42,080 nt of DNA. It comes from Acidimicrobiia bacterium (GTDB lineage: Bacteria; Actinomycetota; Acidimicrobiia; Acidimicrobiales; AC-14). The notes below the pieces were generated by a model. It did no database searches. It worked only from the letters and a program-made list of their open reading frames with translations, and was not told the DNA's origin. Made by a program: the position numbers and the translations under genes. Where the stretch lies: assembly GCA_023265025.1 (NCBI GenBank), contig JAHFUP010000029.1, forward strand, positions 1 to 42,080. Reading direction: 5' to 3'. Of the stretch, positions 7,545 through 15,900 are shown piece by piece (positions within the stretch are counted from its first letter, which is position 1; every line of letters begins with the position of its first letter).

Positions 7545-8582
7545 CTACATCTCACCGTGGCGAACCGGACCGGCTGGTTCGTAGGTGCCGATGACGACGC
7601 CGAGATCGGTAACGGCAAGGTCGACGGGGTGCATTATCGCCGGGAGGATGCCGTCGTTGAACAAGCGACGACCGGAGCCGAGCACCAGCGGAAACGTCAT
7701 CAGGCGGAAGCGATCGACGAGCTCGTGCCGCAACAGTGCCTGGAGCAGTTTGCCGCTTCCCCAGATCTGCAGCTCGTCACCGGGTTCGTCCTTCAGCGCC
7801 CGCACCGCGGCGAGGACGTCGCCGGTCACGAGACGAGCGGTGTCGGGGTGCTCGCCGCGCCACGTGGCGTCGGCCTCACTGAGCGAGTTGGACACGACGC
7901 ACTTGGGCTGCGAATTGATCGCCGTGGCGATGGAGTTGGCGGGGCCGGTCTGATCAGGCCAGTAGCCGCGGAAGATGTCGAAGGTTCTACGACCGAACAG
8001 GAACGCGCTGGCGTGGCTGTTGAGCTCGGTGACGAACTCGCCGACGGCCGCGTCGGAGAACGGGGCTTGCCAGCCGCCGTGGGTGAAGCTGTCGCTGGGA
8101 TCTTCCTCAGTTCCGCCGGGGGCCTGCATCACGCCGTCGAGGGTCAGGAACGTCTGAACAGTGAGCTTCATGTCACTGCAGACGGAGCGGCGCACTGATT
8201 CCTCCGCCGCCGCCTCGGACAGCCAGATCGTCCCGGACAGAAGCCGGGAGACGGCGACGGCCTCAACGTTGAGCAGATTGAGGCGGGGGTGTCGCCCGGC
8301 CACGGCCACCATAGCGGGACCAGTCGAGCGAGGGTCGGGCAATGCGATGTGCGGACGCAGGTCGAGCAGGCTGAGAATCGCGCGTCCCTGCTCGTCCCCG
8401 GCGAGCTCCTGAAATGGCCCGGAGAGATGTCCGCCGGCGCCGGCGACGGCGGCTCGGCACGCCCGGTAGTACCAGTAGGTGGTCGTCTGCAGGGAGAGAC
8501 CCGCAGCTGCGTCTGAGAGCCCCACCAGTAGCTCCTCGATCAGGAGACGGTCGTCGAGGATGAGGACACTTCCGGCAGCCAA
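7545..8582 (-). CDS. PIN-like toxin domain running into a RibD/dihydrofolate-reductase-like protein
   Basis: One uninterrupted 345-codon frame holds two unlike parts. Residues 1-137 (TTG start, VLILDDRLLIEELL, TTTYWYYRACRAAV, HPRLNLLNVEAVAVSRLL) resemble uncharacterised PIN-like proteins encoded behind AbrB-type antitoxins, which is also the context here. Residues 138-345 (MKLTVQTFLTLDGVMQAPGG, FLFGRRTFDIFRGYWPD, LQIWGSGKLLQALL, LVLGSGRRLF) are a complete RibD C-terminal/dihydrofolate-reductase-like domain with its own ATG at 8171. Proteins of the second kind are normally stand-alone. Loss of the PIN-like stop codon, or a one-base error near 8172-8190, would explain the fusion; translation of the reductase from 8171 is equally possible. 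The second domain is firm; the first is moderate. Confidence 0.75.
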   Translation of the reverse strand: MAAGSVLILDDRLLIEELLVGLSDAAAGLSLQTTTYWYYRACRAAVAGAGGHLSGPFQELAGDEQGRAILSLLDLRPHIALPDPRSTGPAMVAVAGRHPRLNLLNVEAVAVSRLLSGTIWLSEAAAEESVRRSVCSDMKLTVQTFLTLDGVMQAPGGTEEDPSDSFTHGGWQAPFSDAAVGEFVTELNSHASAFLFGRRTFDIFRGYWPDQTGPANSIATAINSQPKCVVSNSLSEADATWRGEHPDTARLVTGDVLAAVRALKDEPGDELQIWGSGKLLQALLRHELVDRFRLMTFPLVLGSGRRLFNDGILPAIMHPVDLAVTDLGVVIGTYEPAGPVRHGEM

Positions 8583-8585
8583 GGA

Positions 8586-8906
8586 TCAGGGCTGCTGAAC
8601 TGCGAGATCAGGATCGTCGATCGACGCCAGGCCGACGTCGTAGCGATCCCTCAGCACTCGCCGCAACTCCTGACGCGCCTCGACCCTCCCTCCCGGCACG
8701 ACCAGAGCGGCGTCGCCGAGGTCTATGAAGCCGATCTCGCCACCTTGCTCGATGCCCCACCGCCGGCGGAGCTCCGCCGGCGAGTGGTGGGCAGGACCCG
8801 TATCCTTCGAACCGGGTTGTGCGCCTCGAGCCAGAACGGAAGCCGCCTTGCCTGAGCATGTGAAGAAGGTCGACCTGGTGCTCGAGGGCGGCGGGGTCAA
8901 GAACAT
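8586..8906 (-). CDS. AbrB/SpoVT-type antitoxin, N-terminus uncertain
   Basis: The C-terminal two thirds read SPAELRRRWGIEQGGEIGFI, then DLGDAALVVPGG and QELRRVLRDRYDVGLASIDDPDL, typical of AbrB/MazE-like swapped-hairpin antitoxins attached to a short helical tail. The usual first strand before PAELRRRWG is poorly preserved. No ATG or GTG lies close upstream in frame; the frame continues to ATG 8906, overlapping the start of the divergent patatin gene. Either the start is non-standard or the N-terminus has been damaged. The stop is 3 bases before the TTG of the PIN-like gene, as expected for an antitoxin-toxin operon, so regulation is probably by autorepression. Confidence 0.65.
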   Translation of the reverse strand: MFLTPPPSSTRSTFFTCSGKAASVLARGAQPGSKDTGPAHHSPAELRRRWGIEQGGEIGFIDLGDAALVVPGGRVEARQELRRVLRDRYDVGLASIDDPDLAVQQP

Positions 8907-9804
8907 CGCCCTGCTCGGCGCGGTGACCGTCCTGGCCGAAGCCGGCTACACGTTCCCCCGGGTGGCTGGCACCAGCGGTGGCGCCATCATCGCCGCCGGG
9001 ATCGCGGCCTACCAGAAGGCCGGGCGCGACCTCAGCGGGATGCTCGACGTGTCGCTGCGCGTCGACAACTCGAAGTTCCTTCGCTGGCGCCGGCCCGGCC
9101 GCGTCTCAGGACCGGTCTCGGGCGCGGTCGACCTGCTGCGCCGGGGCGGCTTGCACTCGGGCGACTACCTCTACGAGTTCCTCTGCCCTGCCCTGGAGGA
9201 GGTGGGCGTGCGGACATTCGCCGACCTCCGCATCGACGACGACCCGGGGACCTCGCTGGCCGAGCATCAGCGGTACTCCCTGACCATCCACGTGGCCGAC
9301 CTCACCCACCGGGTACTCGTCCGCCTCCCCTGGGACTATCCGCTCTACGGGCTCGACGCCGACGAGCAGCCGATCGCCGACGCAGTGCGGGCGTCCATGT
9401 CGATCCCCTTCTTCTTCCGTCCCGTCCAGGTGGAGACGGACCACGGCACCGCCACGTGGGTCGACGGCGGCCTCCTCTCCAACTACCCCATCACCGTGTT
9501 CGACCGCACCGACGGCGAGCCGCCGCGCTGGCCTACGTGGGGCGTCAAGGTCAGCACTTCCCCGCCCCACAGTGATGACCGGCCGGTGCACACGGCGGTG
9601 CGATTGGGTGTCCGGTGCCTGGCGACGATGACCGGCGATTGGTACCGCTCGTCGCTGGGCGCCGATACCGCCGGCCGGCGGACCATCCAGGTGGACACGT
9701 CGGAGGTCCCGTCCACCCAGTTCGACGTCGACAACCGCGCCCGGCTCCGCCTGTTCGAGAACGGTCGTGCCGCCGCCACCGCCTTCCTGGACCGCCTAGC
9801 CTGA
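8848..9804 (+). CDS. Patatin-like phospholipase
   Basis: Residues LPEHVKKVDLVLEGGGVKNI open a patatin fold. The oxyanion-hole stretch EGGGVKN is followed by the nucleophile elbow GTSGG (in RVAGTSGGAIIAAG) and the catalytic Asp in WVDGGLLSNYP. The enzyme would hydrolyse lipid acyl esters with a Ser-Asp dyad. There is no signal peptide or membrane helix, so it is probably cytosolic. The start is taken as TTG 8848; GTG 8860 is an alternative. The frame extends upstream to 8725, but that part is antisense to the AbrB gene and not family-like. It diverges from the AbrB/PIN-like pair, with the two starts overlapping. Confidence 0.85.
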   Translation: MPEHVKKVDLVLEGGGVKNIALLGAVTVLAEAGYTFPRVAGTSGGAIIAAGIAAYQKAGRDLSGMLDVSLRVDNSKFLRWRRPGRVSGPVSGAVDLLRRGGLHSGDYLYEFLCPALEEVGVRTFADLRIDDDPGTSLAEHQRYSLTIHVADLTHRVLVRLPWDYPLYGLDADEQPIADAVRASMSIPFFFRPVQVETDHGTATWVDGGLLSNYPITVFDRTDGEPPRWPTWGVKVSTSPPHSDDRPVHTAVRLGVRCLATMTGDWYRSSLGADTAGRRTIQVDTSEVPSTQFDVDNRARLRLFENGRAAATAFLDRLA

Positions 9805-9839
9805 AGCAAGCTCGCCGTAACATCTTCGAGGAGGACGTC

Positions 9840-10958
9840 ATGGAAGAAGCACAGGGATCGCCGGCTGAGGTGGCCGAGAGGATCGCCCAGAGCCATGCGA
9901 GGGCGGTCGTGTTCCCCAAGATGGAGTTCGAGGACAAGGCGCCGGTGGGGGACATCGCGCAGCGGATGGTCGACGGGACCTTCGACAAGGACTTCCTCAT
10001 CAGCGAGATCGAGCGGTTCACCGGCGTCAAGGTGGACATCCCGGACAACCCGGGCAAGGTCCTTGGGGTCATTCCCGAGCACGGGTATTGGAGCTCTGAG
10101 CTCACCCTGACCGATCGCGTCTTCCGCGCCGCCGGCTATGAGGTGGACTTCGTCACCCCGCGTGGTGAACGACCCTTCGTGTACGGGGTCAGCACGGACA
10201 CGACGTTCAAGGATCAGGCCTGGAACGCGGCGCAGGTCTCCCCTGCCGAGGCGGCGCTGGGCGGGCAGTACAACGATCCCACCACCGACGACGGACAGCG
10301 CCTGAACACGCCCCGCAGCCTCGATGCATGGCTGCCCTCGACGCCCCGACCGCATGACGGGGAGGAGTCCCGCGAGCCCTTCCGCGAGAAGCTGGCCGCG
10401 GGGCTGCGCGAAGCCTCTGAGTACGCGGCCATGTTCATCGTCGGCGGCGCCGGCGCGTACATGGACCTCGGCGGGAACACCTCCATTCGCCCGCTGATCC
10501 AGCTCATGGTGGCGCTCGAGCGTCCCGTGGCGGGAATCTGTTACGGGGTCGGCGTGCTGATCCAGGCCACCGATCCCGAGACCGCCGTCCCCCTCGTCAC
10601 GGGCCGGCTGGTGACCGGTCATTCCGAGCAGGACGACTACACGGACTTCACCGCCAACGTCGTGGCCGAGGGCGAGTACAGCCCCAACTACGGCTCTGCG
10701 GTGTTCACCCTGGAACAGATGATCAAGCAGTACACGGGCCCCGAGGGCGGCTTCCTGTCCAAGAACGGGACGCCCTACATGGCCGTCGCCGATGGTCCGT
10801 TCATCAGCGCTCGCACCACCCCCGACGGCTACCCGGCCGCCCTGCTCACCCTGGCTCGGCTCCACGGCGGCGATCAACTGCCGGCGAAGTTCGTGATCGA
10901 CGGCGACGGCGCCGGCCACGAGCCGACGCCCGAGGAGGTCAAGCGACCCCTCCTCTGA
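9840..10958 (+). CDS. DJ-1/PfpI-family protein (long form)
   Basis: A 372-residue protein with a GAGGAGG ribosome site 7 bases before ATG 9840. Its core is a class I glutamine amidotransferase-like fold: VLGVIPEHGYWSSELTLT, AAGYEVDFVTPRG, AMFIVGGAGAYMDLG, and the nucleophile elbow AGICYGVGVL holding the reactive Cys, then GRLVTGHSEQDDYTDF. The ends are longer than in small DJ-1 proteins and recall the Hsp31-type branch. Members act as glyoxalases, deglycases or chaperones; the substrate cannot be read from sequence. It is 35 bases after the patatin gene and 36 before a second DJ-1 gene, so the three probably form an operon. Confidence 0.82.
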   Translation: MEEAQGSPAEVAERIAQSHARAVVFPKMEFEDKAPVGDIAQRMVDGTFDKDFLISEIERFTGVKVDIPDNPGKVLGVIPEHGYWSSELTLTDRVFRAAGYEVDFVTPRGERPFVYGVSTDTTFKDQAWNAAQVSPAEAALGGQYNDPTTDDGQRLNTPRSLDAWLPSTPRPHDGEESREPFREKLAAGLREASEYAAMFIVGGAGAYMDLGGNTSIRPLIQLMVALERPVAGICYGVGVLIQATDPETAVPLVTGRLVTGHSEQDDYTDFTANVVAEGEYSPNYGSAVFTLEQMIKQYTGPEGGFLSKNGTPYMAVADGPFISARTTPDGYPAALLTLARLHGGDQLPAKFVIDGDGAGHEPTPEEVKRPLL

Positions 10959-10994
10959 GGTCGCCGCACAAACGAGAAAGGCGGACGAGTCATC

Positions 10995-11600
10995 ATGAGC
11001 AACCTCGAAGGCAAGCGGGTCGCGGTCTTGGTCGAGAGCGAGTACATCCCGGAGGAAATCGCCGCGTACCAGCGCGTCTTCGCCGAGCGTGGCGCCACGG
11101 TCGACCTGGTATCCCGATTGTGGGGCAACCCCGAGGTCACGTTCGTGAGTGACGTGGACAGGGTCGACAAGCCACTCGAGACCCTCACGGTCTCGATCGA
11201 TTTCGATTCGGTGAAGGTGGACGACTACGACGCGGTGATCATGGGCGCCAACTATCCCAGCGTGCGCCTCCGCTACTTCGAACCGCCGGAAGGTGCGACC
11301 GACTGGGCCGAGGAGGTCCGCAGCCCGCCTGCGGTCAAGTTCTTCGCGCAGGCGATGAGGACGCCTTCCATTGTGAAGGGAGCGCTCTGCCACGGCCTGT
11401 GGATCCTCACGCCGTGCCCCGAGCTCCTCAAGGGCCGGCGTGTCTCGTGCCACCGGGTCGTGCTCGCCGACATCCTCAACGCCGGCGCCGTCTACGACCC
11501 CGCGCCCGTCGTCGTCGATGGTGACCTGGTCACGGGTGACTCGGGATCACACGTGCTCCCCTTCATCGACGCCGTCTGCGAACAGCTCAGCCCGGCGTAG
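10995..11600 (+). CDS. DJ-1/PfpI-family protein
   Basis: A 201-residue protein of standard DJ-1/PfpI size: KRVAVLVESEYIPEEIAAY, RGATVDLVSRLWG, DYDAVIMGANYPSV, and the nucleophile elbow KGALCHGLWIL with the reactive Cys, then GRRVSCHRVVLADILNAGA and VVVDGDLVTGDSGSHVLPF. AAGGCGG precedes the ATG. It follows another DJ-1-family gene in the same direction, so this may be a divergent tandem pair acting on related reactive carbonyl substrates. Its 3' end overlaps that of the convergent nitrile-hydratase-like alpha gene by 14 bp. Confidence 0.88.
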   Translation: MSNLEGKRVAVLVESEYIPEEIAAYQRVFAERGATVDLVSRLWGNPEVTFVSDVDRVDKPLETLTVSIDFDSVKVDDYDAVIMGANYPSVRLRYFEPPEGATDWAEEVRSPPAVKFFAQAMRTPSIVKGALCHGLWILTPCPELLKGRRVSCHRVVLADILNAGAVYDPAPVVVDGDLVTGDSGSHVLPFIDAVCEQLSPA

Positions 11601-12210
11601 CGACCCGCGTCACGCCGATCATGGCATCCCGTGTTACCAAGCCGGCCAGCGCGTCCTCGTCGAGGTCGTCGGTTCCCTCCGGGCGCATCGGCAGCACGAG
11701 GTAGCGCATGGCCGCGGTGCTGTCATGGACCCGTACCTCGACGTCATCAGGCAGGTTGGTGCCGAACTCGGCCAGCACCGAGCGCGGCCAGCGGACGGCG
11801 CGCGACCGGTAGGCCCGGCTCTTGTACCAGTCCGGCGGCAGGCCGAGGACGGGTCGCGGGTAGCAGGAGCAAAGGGTGCAGACGACGAGGTTGTGGACCT
11901 CGGGCGTGTTCTCCAGCACGATCAGCTTGGTGCCGTCGTACATGGTGACGCCCAGCTCCTCGCACGCCGCCGACCCATCAGCCAGAAGCCGGGCCTTGAA
12001 TGCCGCGTCCACCCACGCCCGGGCGACCACTCTGGAGCCCAGGGCCGGCGAGCGGGAGTCGAGGATTTCGATCTGGCGTCGCAGGGCGTCGGCCGACACC
12101 AGCCCCTTCTCGATGAGCAGCTCTCGGAGCGCGATCTCAAGGATTTCGAAGTAGCCGGGGAGCTCGTCGCCCTCGCCGACCGCGGCGTGGGGATGGTCGT
12201 GGGCCGTCAT
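11587..12210 (-). CDS. Nitrile hydratase alpha-like / thiocyanate hydrolase gamma-like subunit
   Basis: This 207-residue protein carries the metal-binding claw VCTLCSC (Cys111, Cys114, Cys116) after YDGTKLIVLENTPEVHNL, and then YPRPVLGLPPDWYKS and YRSRAVRWPRSVL, all standard for the subunit. In the active enzymes the second and third Cys are oxidised. The CTLCSC form, with Thr, is that of cobalt enzymes; iron enzymes use CSLCSC. It hydrates nitriles to amides or hydrolyses thiocyanate. The ATG overlaps the upstream stop (ATGA) in a three-gene coupled operon. No activator or cobalt-chaperone gene is visible nearby. Confidence 0.9.
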   Translation of the reverse strand: MTAHDHPHAAVGEGDELPGYFEILEIALRELLIEKGLVSADALRRQIEILDSRSPALGSRVVARAWVDAAFKARLLADGSAACEELGVTMYDGTKLIVLENTPEVHNLVVCTLCSCYPRPVLGLPPDWYKSRAYRSRAVRWPRSVLAEFGTNLPDDVEVRVHDSTAAMRYLVLPMRPEGTDDLDEDALAGLVTRDAMIGVTRVATPG

Positions 12211-12497
12211 GACTCGGCCTTCACCAACCAGTGCTCGTAGATCTCGATGTCGACGGTGTCGTGCGCCGGCCCGGCGTAGCTGGGCCAGAGGTCGACCTGG
12301 CGGAAACGCACCCGGTACAGGGGCACCTGGGCTCTGTCGTACATGCCGAAGCCCTCCTCCTCCGGGTTGATCGACGCCGGCAGCACCCGTTCGACGACGC
12401 CGGTCCTGCCGCGGCAATAGAACGGCGTACGCAGATGTCCGGGCGGGTAGCGCCGGGCCACCGTGACTTCCTCCCGGGGGCCGAACCGGGCCGTCAC
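12207..12497 (-). CDS. Nitrile hydratase beta C-half / thiocyanate hydrolase alpha-like subunit
   Basis: A 96-residue SH3-like barrel protein: RFGPREEVTVARRYPPGHLRTP, FYCRGRTGVVERV, PLYRVRFRQVDLWP, VDIEIYEHWLVKAE. These match the C-terminal half of the nitrile hydratase beta chain, which is a separate subunit in thiocyanate hydrolase (alpha) and in three-subunit nitrile hydratases. The GTG start overlaps the preceding stop by GTGA, and its own stop overlaps the next ATG. It would pack against the CTLCSC subunit and shape the active site. Confidence 0.85.
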   Translation of the reverse strand: MTARFGPREEVTVARRYPPGHLRTPFYCRGRTGVVERVLPASINPEEEGFGMYDRAQVPLYRVRFRQVDLWPSYAGPAHDTVDIEIYEHWLVKAES

Positions 12498-12826
12498 CGT
12501 GCCATCCCCAGGCGATCCTGCACCGCCTCGACCCGCTGCGCGATCTCATCGGAGGTGAGCACGCCCTTTTGCATCAGGACGTTCGACGCCGCCAGCACCC
12601 ACTTCTCGTAGTAGGTCAGCTTCCCGAGGAGCTCCGATCCCAGGTCGTCGATACCCCGTCGCTTCTCCTCGGTATTGACCACCCGGTTCTCCGCGAGGAC
12701 GTCGAGCAGGGCATGGCAACGTTTCTCCCACGGCAGCAGCTCGTGGTCCGAGATGACGATTGGCTCGGCCGGTAGCCCGCCGAGGTCGTTCGCCCCCCGC
12801 CGTATGAGGTCATCTGCTCCCGTCAT
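12494..12826 (-). CDS. Nitrile hydratase beta N-half / thiocyanate hydrolase beta-like subunit
   Basis: A 110-residue helical protein (VISDHELLPWEKRCHALLDVLA, RGIDDLGSELLGKLTYYEKW, VLMQKGVLTSDEIAQRVE). The YYEKW stretch followed by a helix-turn with VLT(S/T)DEI is typical of the N-terminal half of the nitrile hydratase beta chain. GGAGG lies 6 bases before ATG 12826. This is the first gene of the operon, giving the order N-half, C-half, metal subunit, the same as scnB-scnA-scnC of thiocyanate hydrolase. Toyocamycin-type nitrile hydratase also has three subunits. Which substrate is used cannot be decided from sequence. Confidence 0.82.
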   Translation of the reverse strand: MTGADDLIRRGANDLGGLPAEPIVISDHELLPWEKRCHALLDVLAENRVVNTEEKRRGIDDLGSELLGKLTYYEKWVLAASNVLMQKGVLTSDEIAQRVEAVQDRLGMAR

Positions 12827-12934
12827 CGCCGCCTCCGCCGTCAAACCTACCGTCTCATGAGACAGTGCCGGCGGAAGGATCCGATCGGAAGGCTGATGGA
12901 TAGCCTCAGGACCGGCTGGAGCGGGGAGGGCGGC

Positions 12935-15900
12935 ATGTCGGAGGGGAAGAGGGCGGCCACCGGCAAAGACCGGCGCGGGCCGCTCGGGGACTACGTGCTG
13001 GCCGGCGGTGTGGCCTTGGCCGTCGTGCTGTATGTGTTCCGCTCCTCCATCGAGCGCCAGCTTGGCGGCCTGCACGGCCCGGGCTCGCCCTCCTACTCCT
13101 ACGGCGACCTGCACGGCGCCAAGGCCCGGGCCGCGGCCGAGGAGTGGCGGACGGCCCAGGGTGTGCTGCACGACTTCCAACCGGTCAAGGCCGCGACCCT
13201 CATCCACCAACGGAGCGCGGTGGCGCTGGCACTGATCGCCGTGCTGGCGGTCGTGCTGTGGGTCGGGGTGAGCCGCCTGGCGCACAGCCGTCTCCCGAAG
13301 CTGCTTGTCGCCCTCTTCGCCCTCAGCGCGTCGGTTGTCGTCGCCGTCGACCTCTCGATCGCCGTCCACCTCGACGATCCTGCAGCGGTCTCCGACCCTC
13401 GGTTGCCCTGGCTCCCCTGGCTCCCATTCGTGTGCCTGGCGGTGCTCGTGCCGTTCGCCTGGCGACCTTTCCTGAAGGGTGCCCGGCGGCGCGTGGCGAC
13501 CTATCGCGCCTCCCCCGCGTCGGGCCGGCTCGCGCTGGGCGTGTCGATCGGATTCTTCGTCCTGTTCAACATCGGCGACATCGGCGCCCAGATCGAGGAC
13601 CTCCTCCGCCGCGATCTCACCTCCGGGCACGGCCGGAGCGAGGCAGCCCGGCTGGCCGTCCTCGTGGGCACCCTCGTGGTCTTCAACGTGGTGCTGAAGG
13701 CGCTCGGCGACCTCGACGAGCCGCCTGGCGCCGACCCGAACCCCGGCAAGCTCCTGCTGTGGGGCGCGGGGCTCACGGTGGCCGGCGCGGTGCTCATGGT
13801 GGTGGCCGACACGCAGTCGGCGCTGCTCGTGCTCGGTGTCGTGATGGGCGTGATCGGCGGGTTCTCGCGCGTGGCGGGACGGGCCGTCCTCCCCAAGAGC
13901 GCCCGGCGGACGGCTCGCGGTGCGGCCGGGCTGCTCCTCCTGAGCGTGCCGTTGCTCGTCCTGGGCTGGCGCTTCGACGCCGGCGCCCATCGATGGCTCG
14001 TCGTCCTCGCCGCCGGCCCGGTACTTCTGGGCGCAGGGCTTCTGTACGCCTACATCGCGCGGGTCGCCGTCGATCAGCCGGCCAGTGGCGAGCCCGTCGG
14101 AGATGCCGACGGGACCGGTGCGCTGGTGGTCTCCTGGCTGTTCGTCGTGGCCGGGCTGCTCGTCATCTCGTTCCGGGTCCTCGGCGGCGTGCTGGCCACG
14201 ACCGGGTCGAACCCGCCCGTGTTCCTTCTGGCGTTCCAGGCCCTCCTGTTCATCGGCGGGGTGCTGGGGCTCTGGCACATCTCAGCATCGGCCGGCTCGA
14301 CCTGGGTGCCGGCGCTCGCCGCCACCGGCGCTCCGAGGTCGGGCCCGACGGAGGACCGCAAGCCCCGCATCCCGCCGATGGTGCCGATCGGTGCGGTCGC
14401 CCCCCTGGCCTCGGTCATCGCCCTCCTGTCCCTGACGGTCTGGCCCGACGCGGCGACGTCGGTCGGCCGGGCCGTTCGTCCGATCGGGCTGACCGTGCTC
14501 AGCCTGGCGTCGGTCGCCGCCATCGCCGGGGTGATCCGTCGCTTCACGCGGTCCACTGACCAGCCGGCGATTTTCCGGGCCCTCGGTTTCCACCGCACGC
14601 CGGTGATCGGCTTGCTGGTCACGTGGCTCCTGCTCGTGAACGTCGCCGGTGTGCCCCTGGAGAACGCAGCGGCGACGTCCCACTCAGTGCGACTCCTGGC
14701 GGTGGCACCGCACGCGGCGCCGGCGGCGGCGTGCCCACGGAGCGGGGCGCTGGACGCCATCGTGAAGGGCGGGGGCGAGCATGCGGCTATGGCCGGAGAG
14801 CTGTGCCGGTGGATCGACGACGTCATCCGCTTCGAACCCAGCCGCCAGGTCCTGCCGCTGGTCCTCGTGACCGCCAGTGGCGGTGGCGTCCGGGCTGCGG
14901 CCTGGACCGACCGCGTCCTCGACTGCATGCTGTTCGCCGGACCGGTGGAGAGCTGCCCGAAGAGCTCTGATCCCCGTGCCGATCCGAGGACGCTCGAGCG
15001 CGCCGACCGTTGGCCCTTCGTGTTCGCCGCCGGCGGCGCCTCAGGGGGAAGCGTCGGCGTCGCCACCGCCGCCGCGGCGTGGCTGGCGCCCAGTGCGAGG
15101 GTCGAGAGCGGACCGGCCGTGGGCTGGGCCCGCACCGTGGCCGAGCCCGACCACGTGGCACCGGTGTTCGGGCAAATGCTCGCCGCAGAGATGGGGCTGG
15201 CGGCCGTCGGGGTCGTACCCGAGCACGACCGGGCCGAGACGCTGATCGACGACTGGGCCTCGTCCTTCGGCCAGGTCGACGAAGGCCGCTGCCCGGCCGC
15301 GGCCGGGATCGCGATCCGCGACCTCGGTTTCTTGCAGGCCTCGACGGCCTGCGCCCAGAGCACGCCCCTCATGCTGTTCAACGGCACGGTCGTCCGCTCG
15401 GGCAGCCGCTTCGACATCTCCCCGCTCACCGCCGACGACGCCGGCCACGACAGGTCACTGGGCCTGCGCGACGTCCTGTGCCCGGGCGAGGACATCCCGT
15501 TCTTCGACGCCGCCTTCCTCTCGTCCCGGTTCCCCCTCGTGACCCCGTCGGGACGGATCGGCTACGAGCGCCCACCCGGTTGCCGACCCCGTCACGGCTC
15601 GCCCGTCGACGTCGTCGATGGCGGCTACCACGAGAACTCGGGGACCGCCCAGGTCGCCGAGCTGTGGGTGGAGCTGCAGCCGCTGATCGACCTGTACAAC
15701 GGCCGGCGGGCCGCGGCGATGCCCGAAATTCGGCCGGTGCTGCTGCAGATCGAGAACGGCGAGATCGGCAAGCCCATCCCGCAGTGCCCGCCCACCAACC
15801 CCCCCGTCGGGCCCGGACCACCGTCCGTGAAGACGTCGCCGACACCGGTCGTGGGCGGTGACCGCTCGGTGCGTTTCGGTGAGCCGCTGCGCGTGCTCTG

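Noticed and set aside
9805-11453. Long minus-strand frame opposite the DJ-1 genes
   Set aside because: It has no family resemblance, and both plus-strand genes have ribosome sites and conserved motifs.
12827-14278. Long minus-strand open frame continuing upstream of the nitrile hydratase beta N-half gene
   Set aside because: Its residues are His/Glu/Arg/Gly-rich low-complexity and it lies opposite the membrane patatin gene; the frame is open only because of GC-rich third positions.
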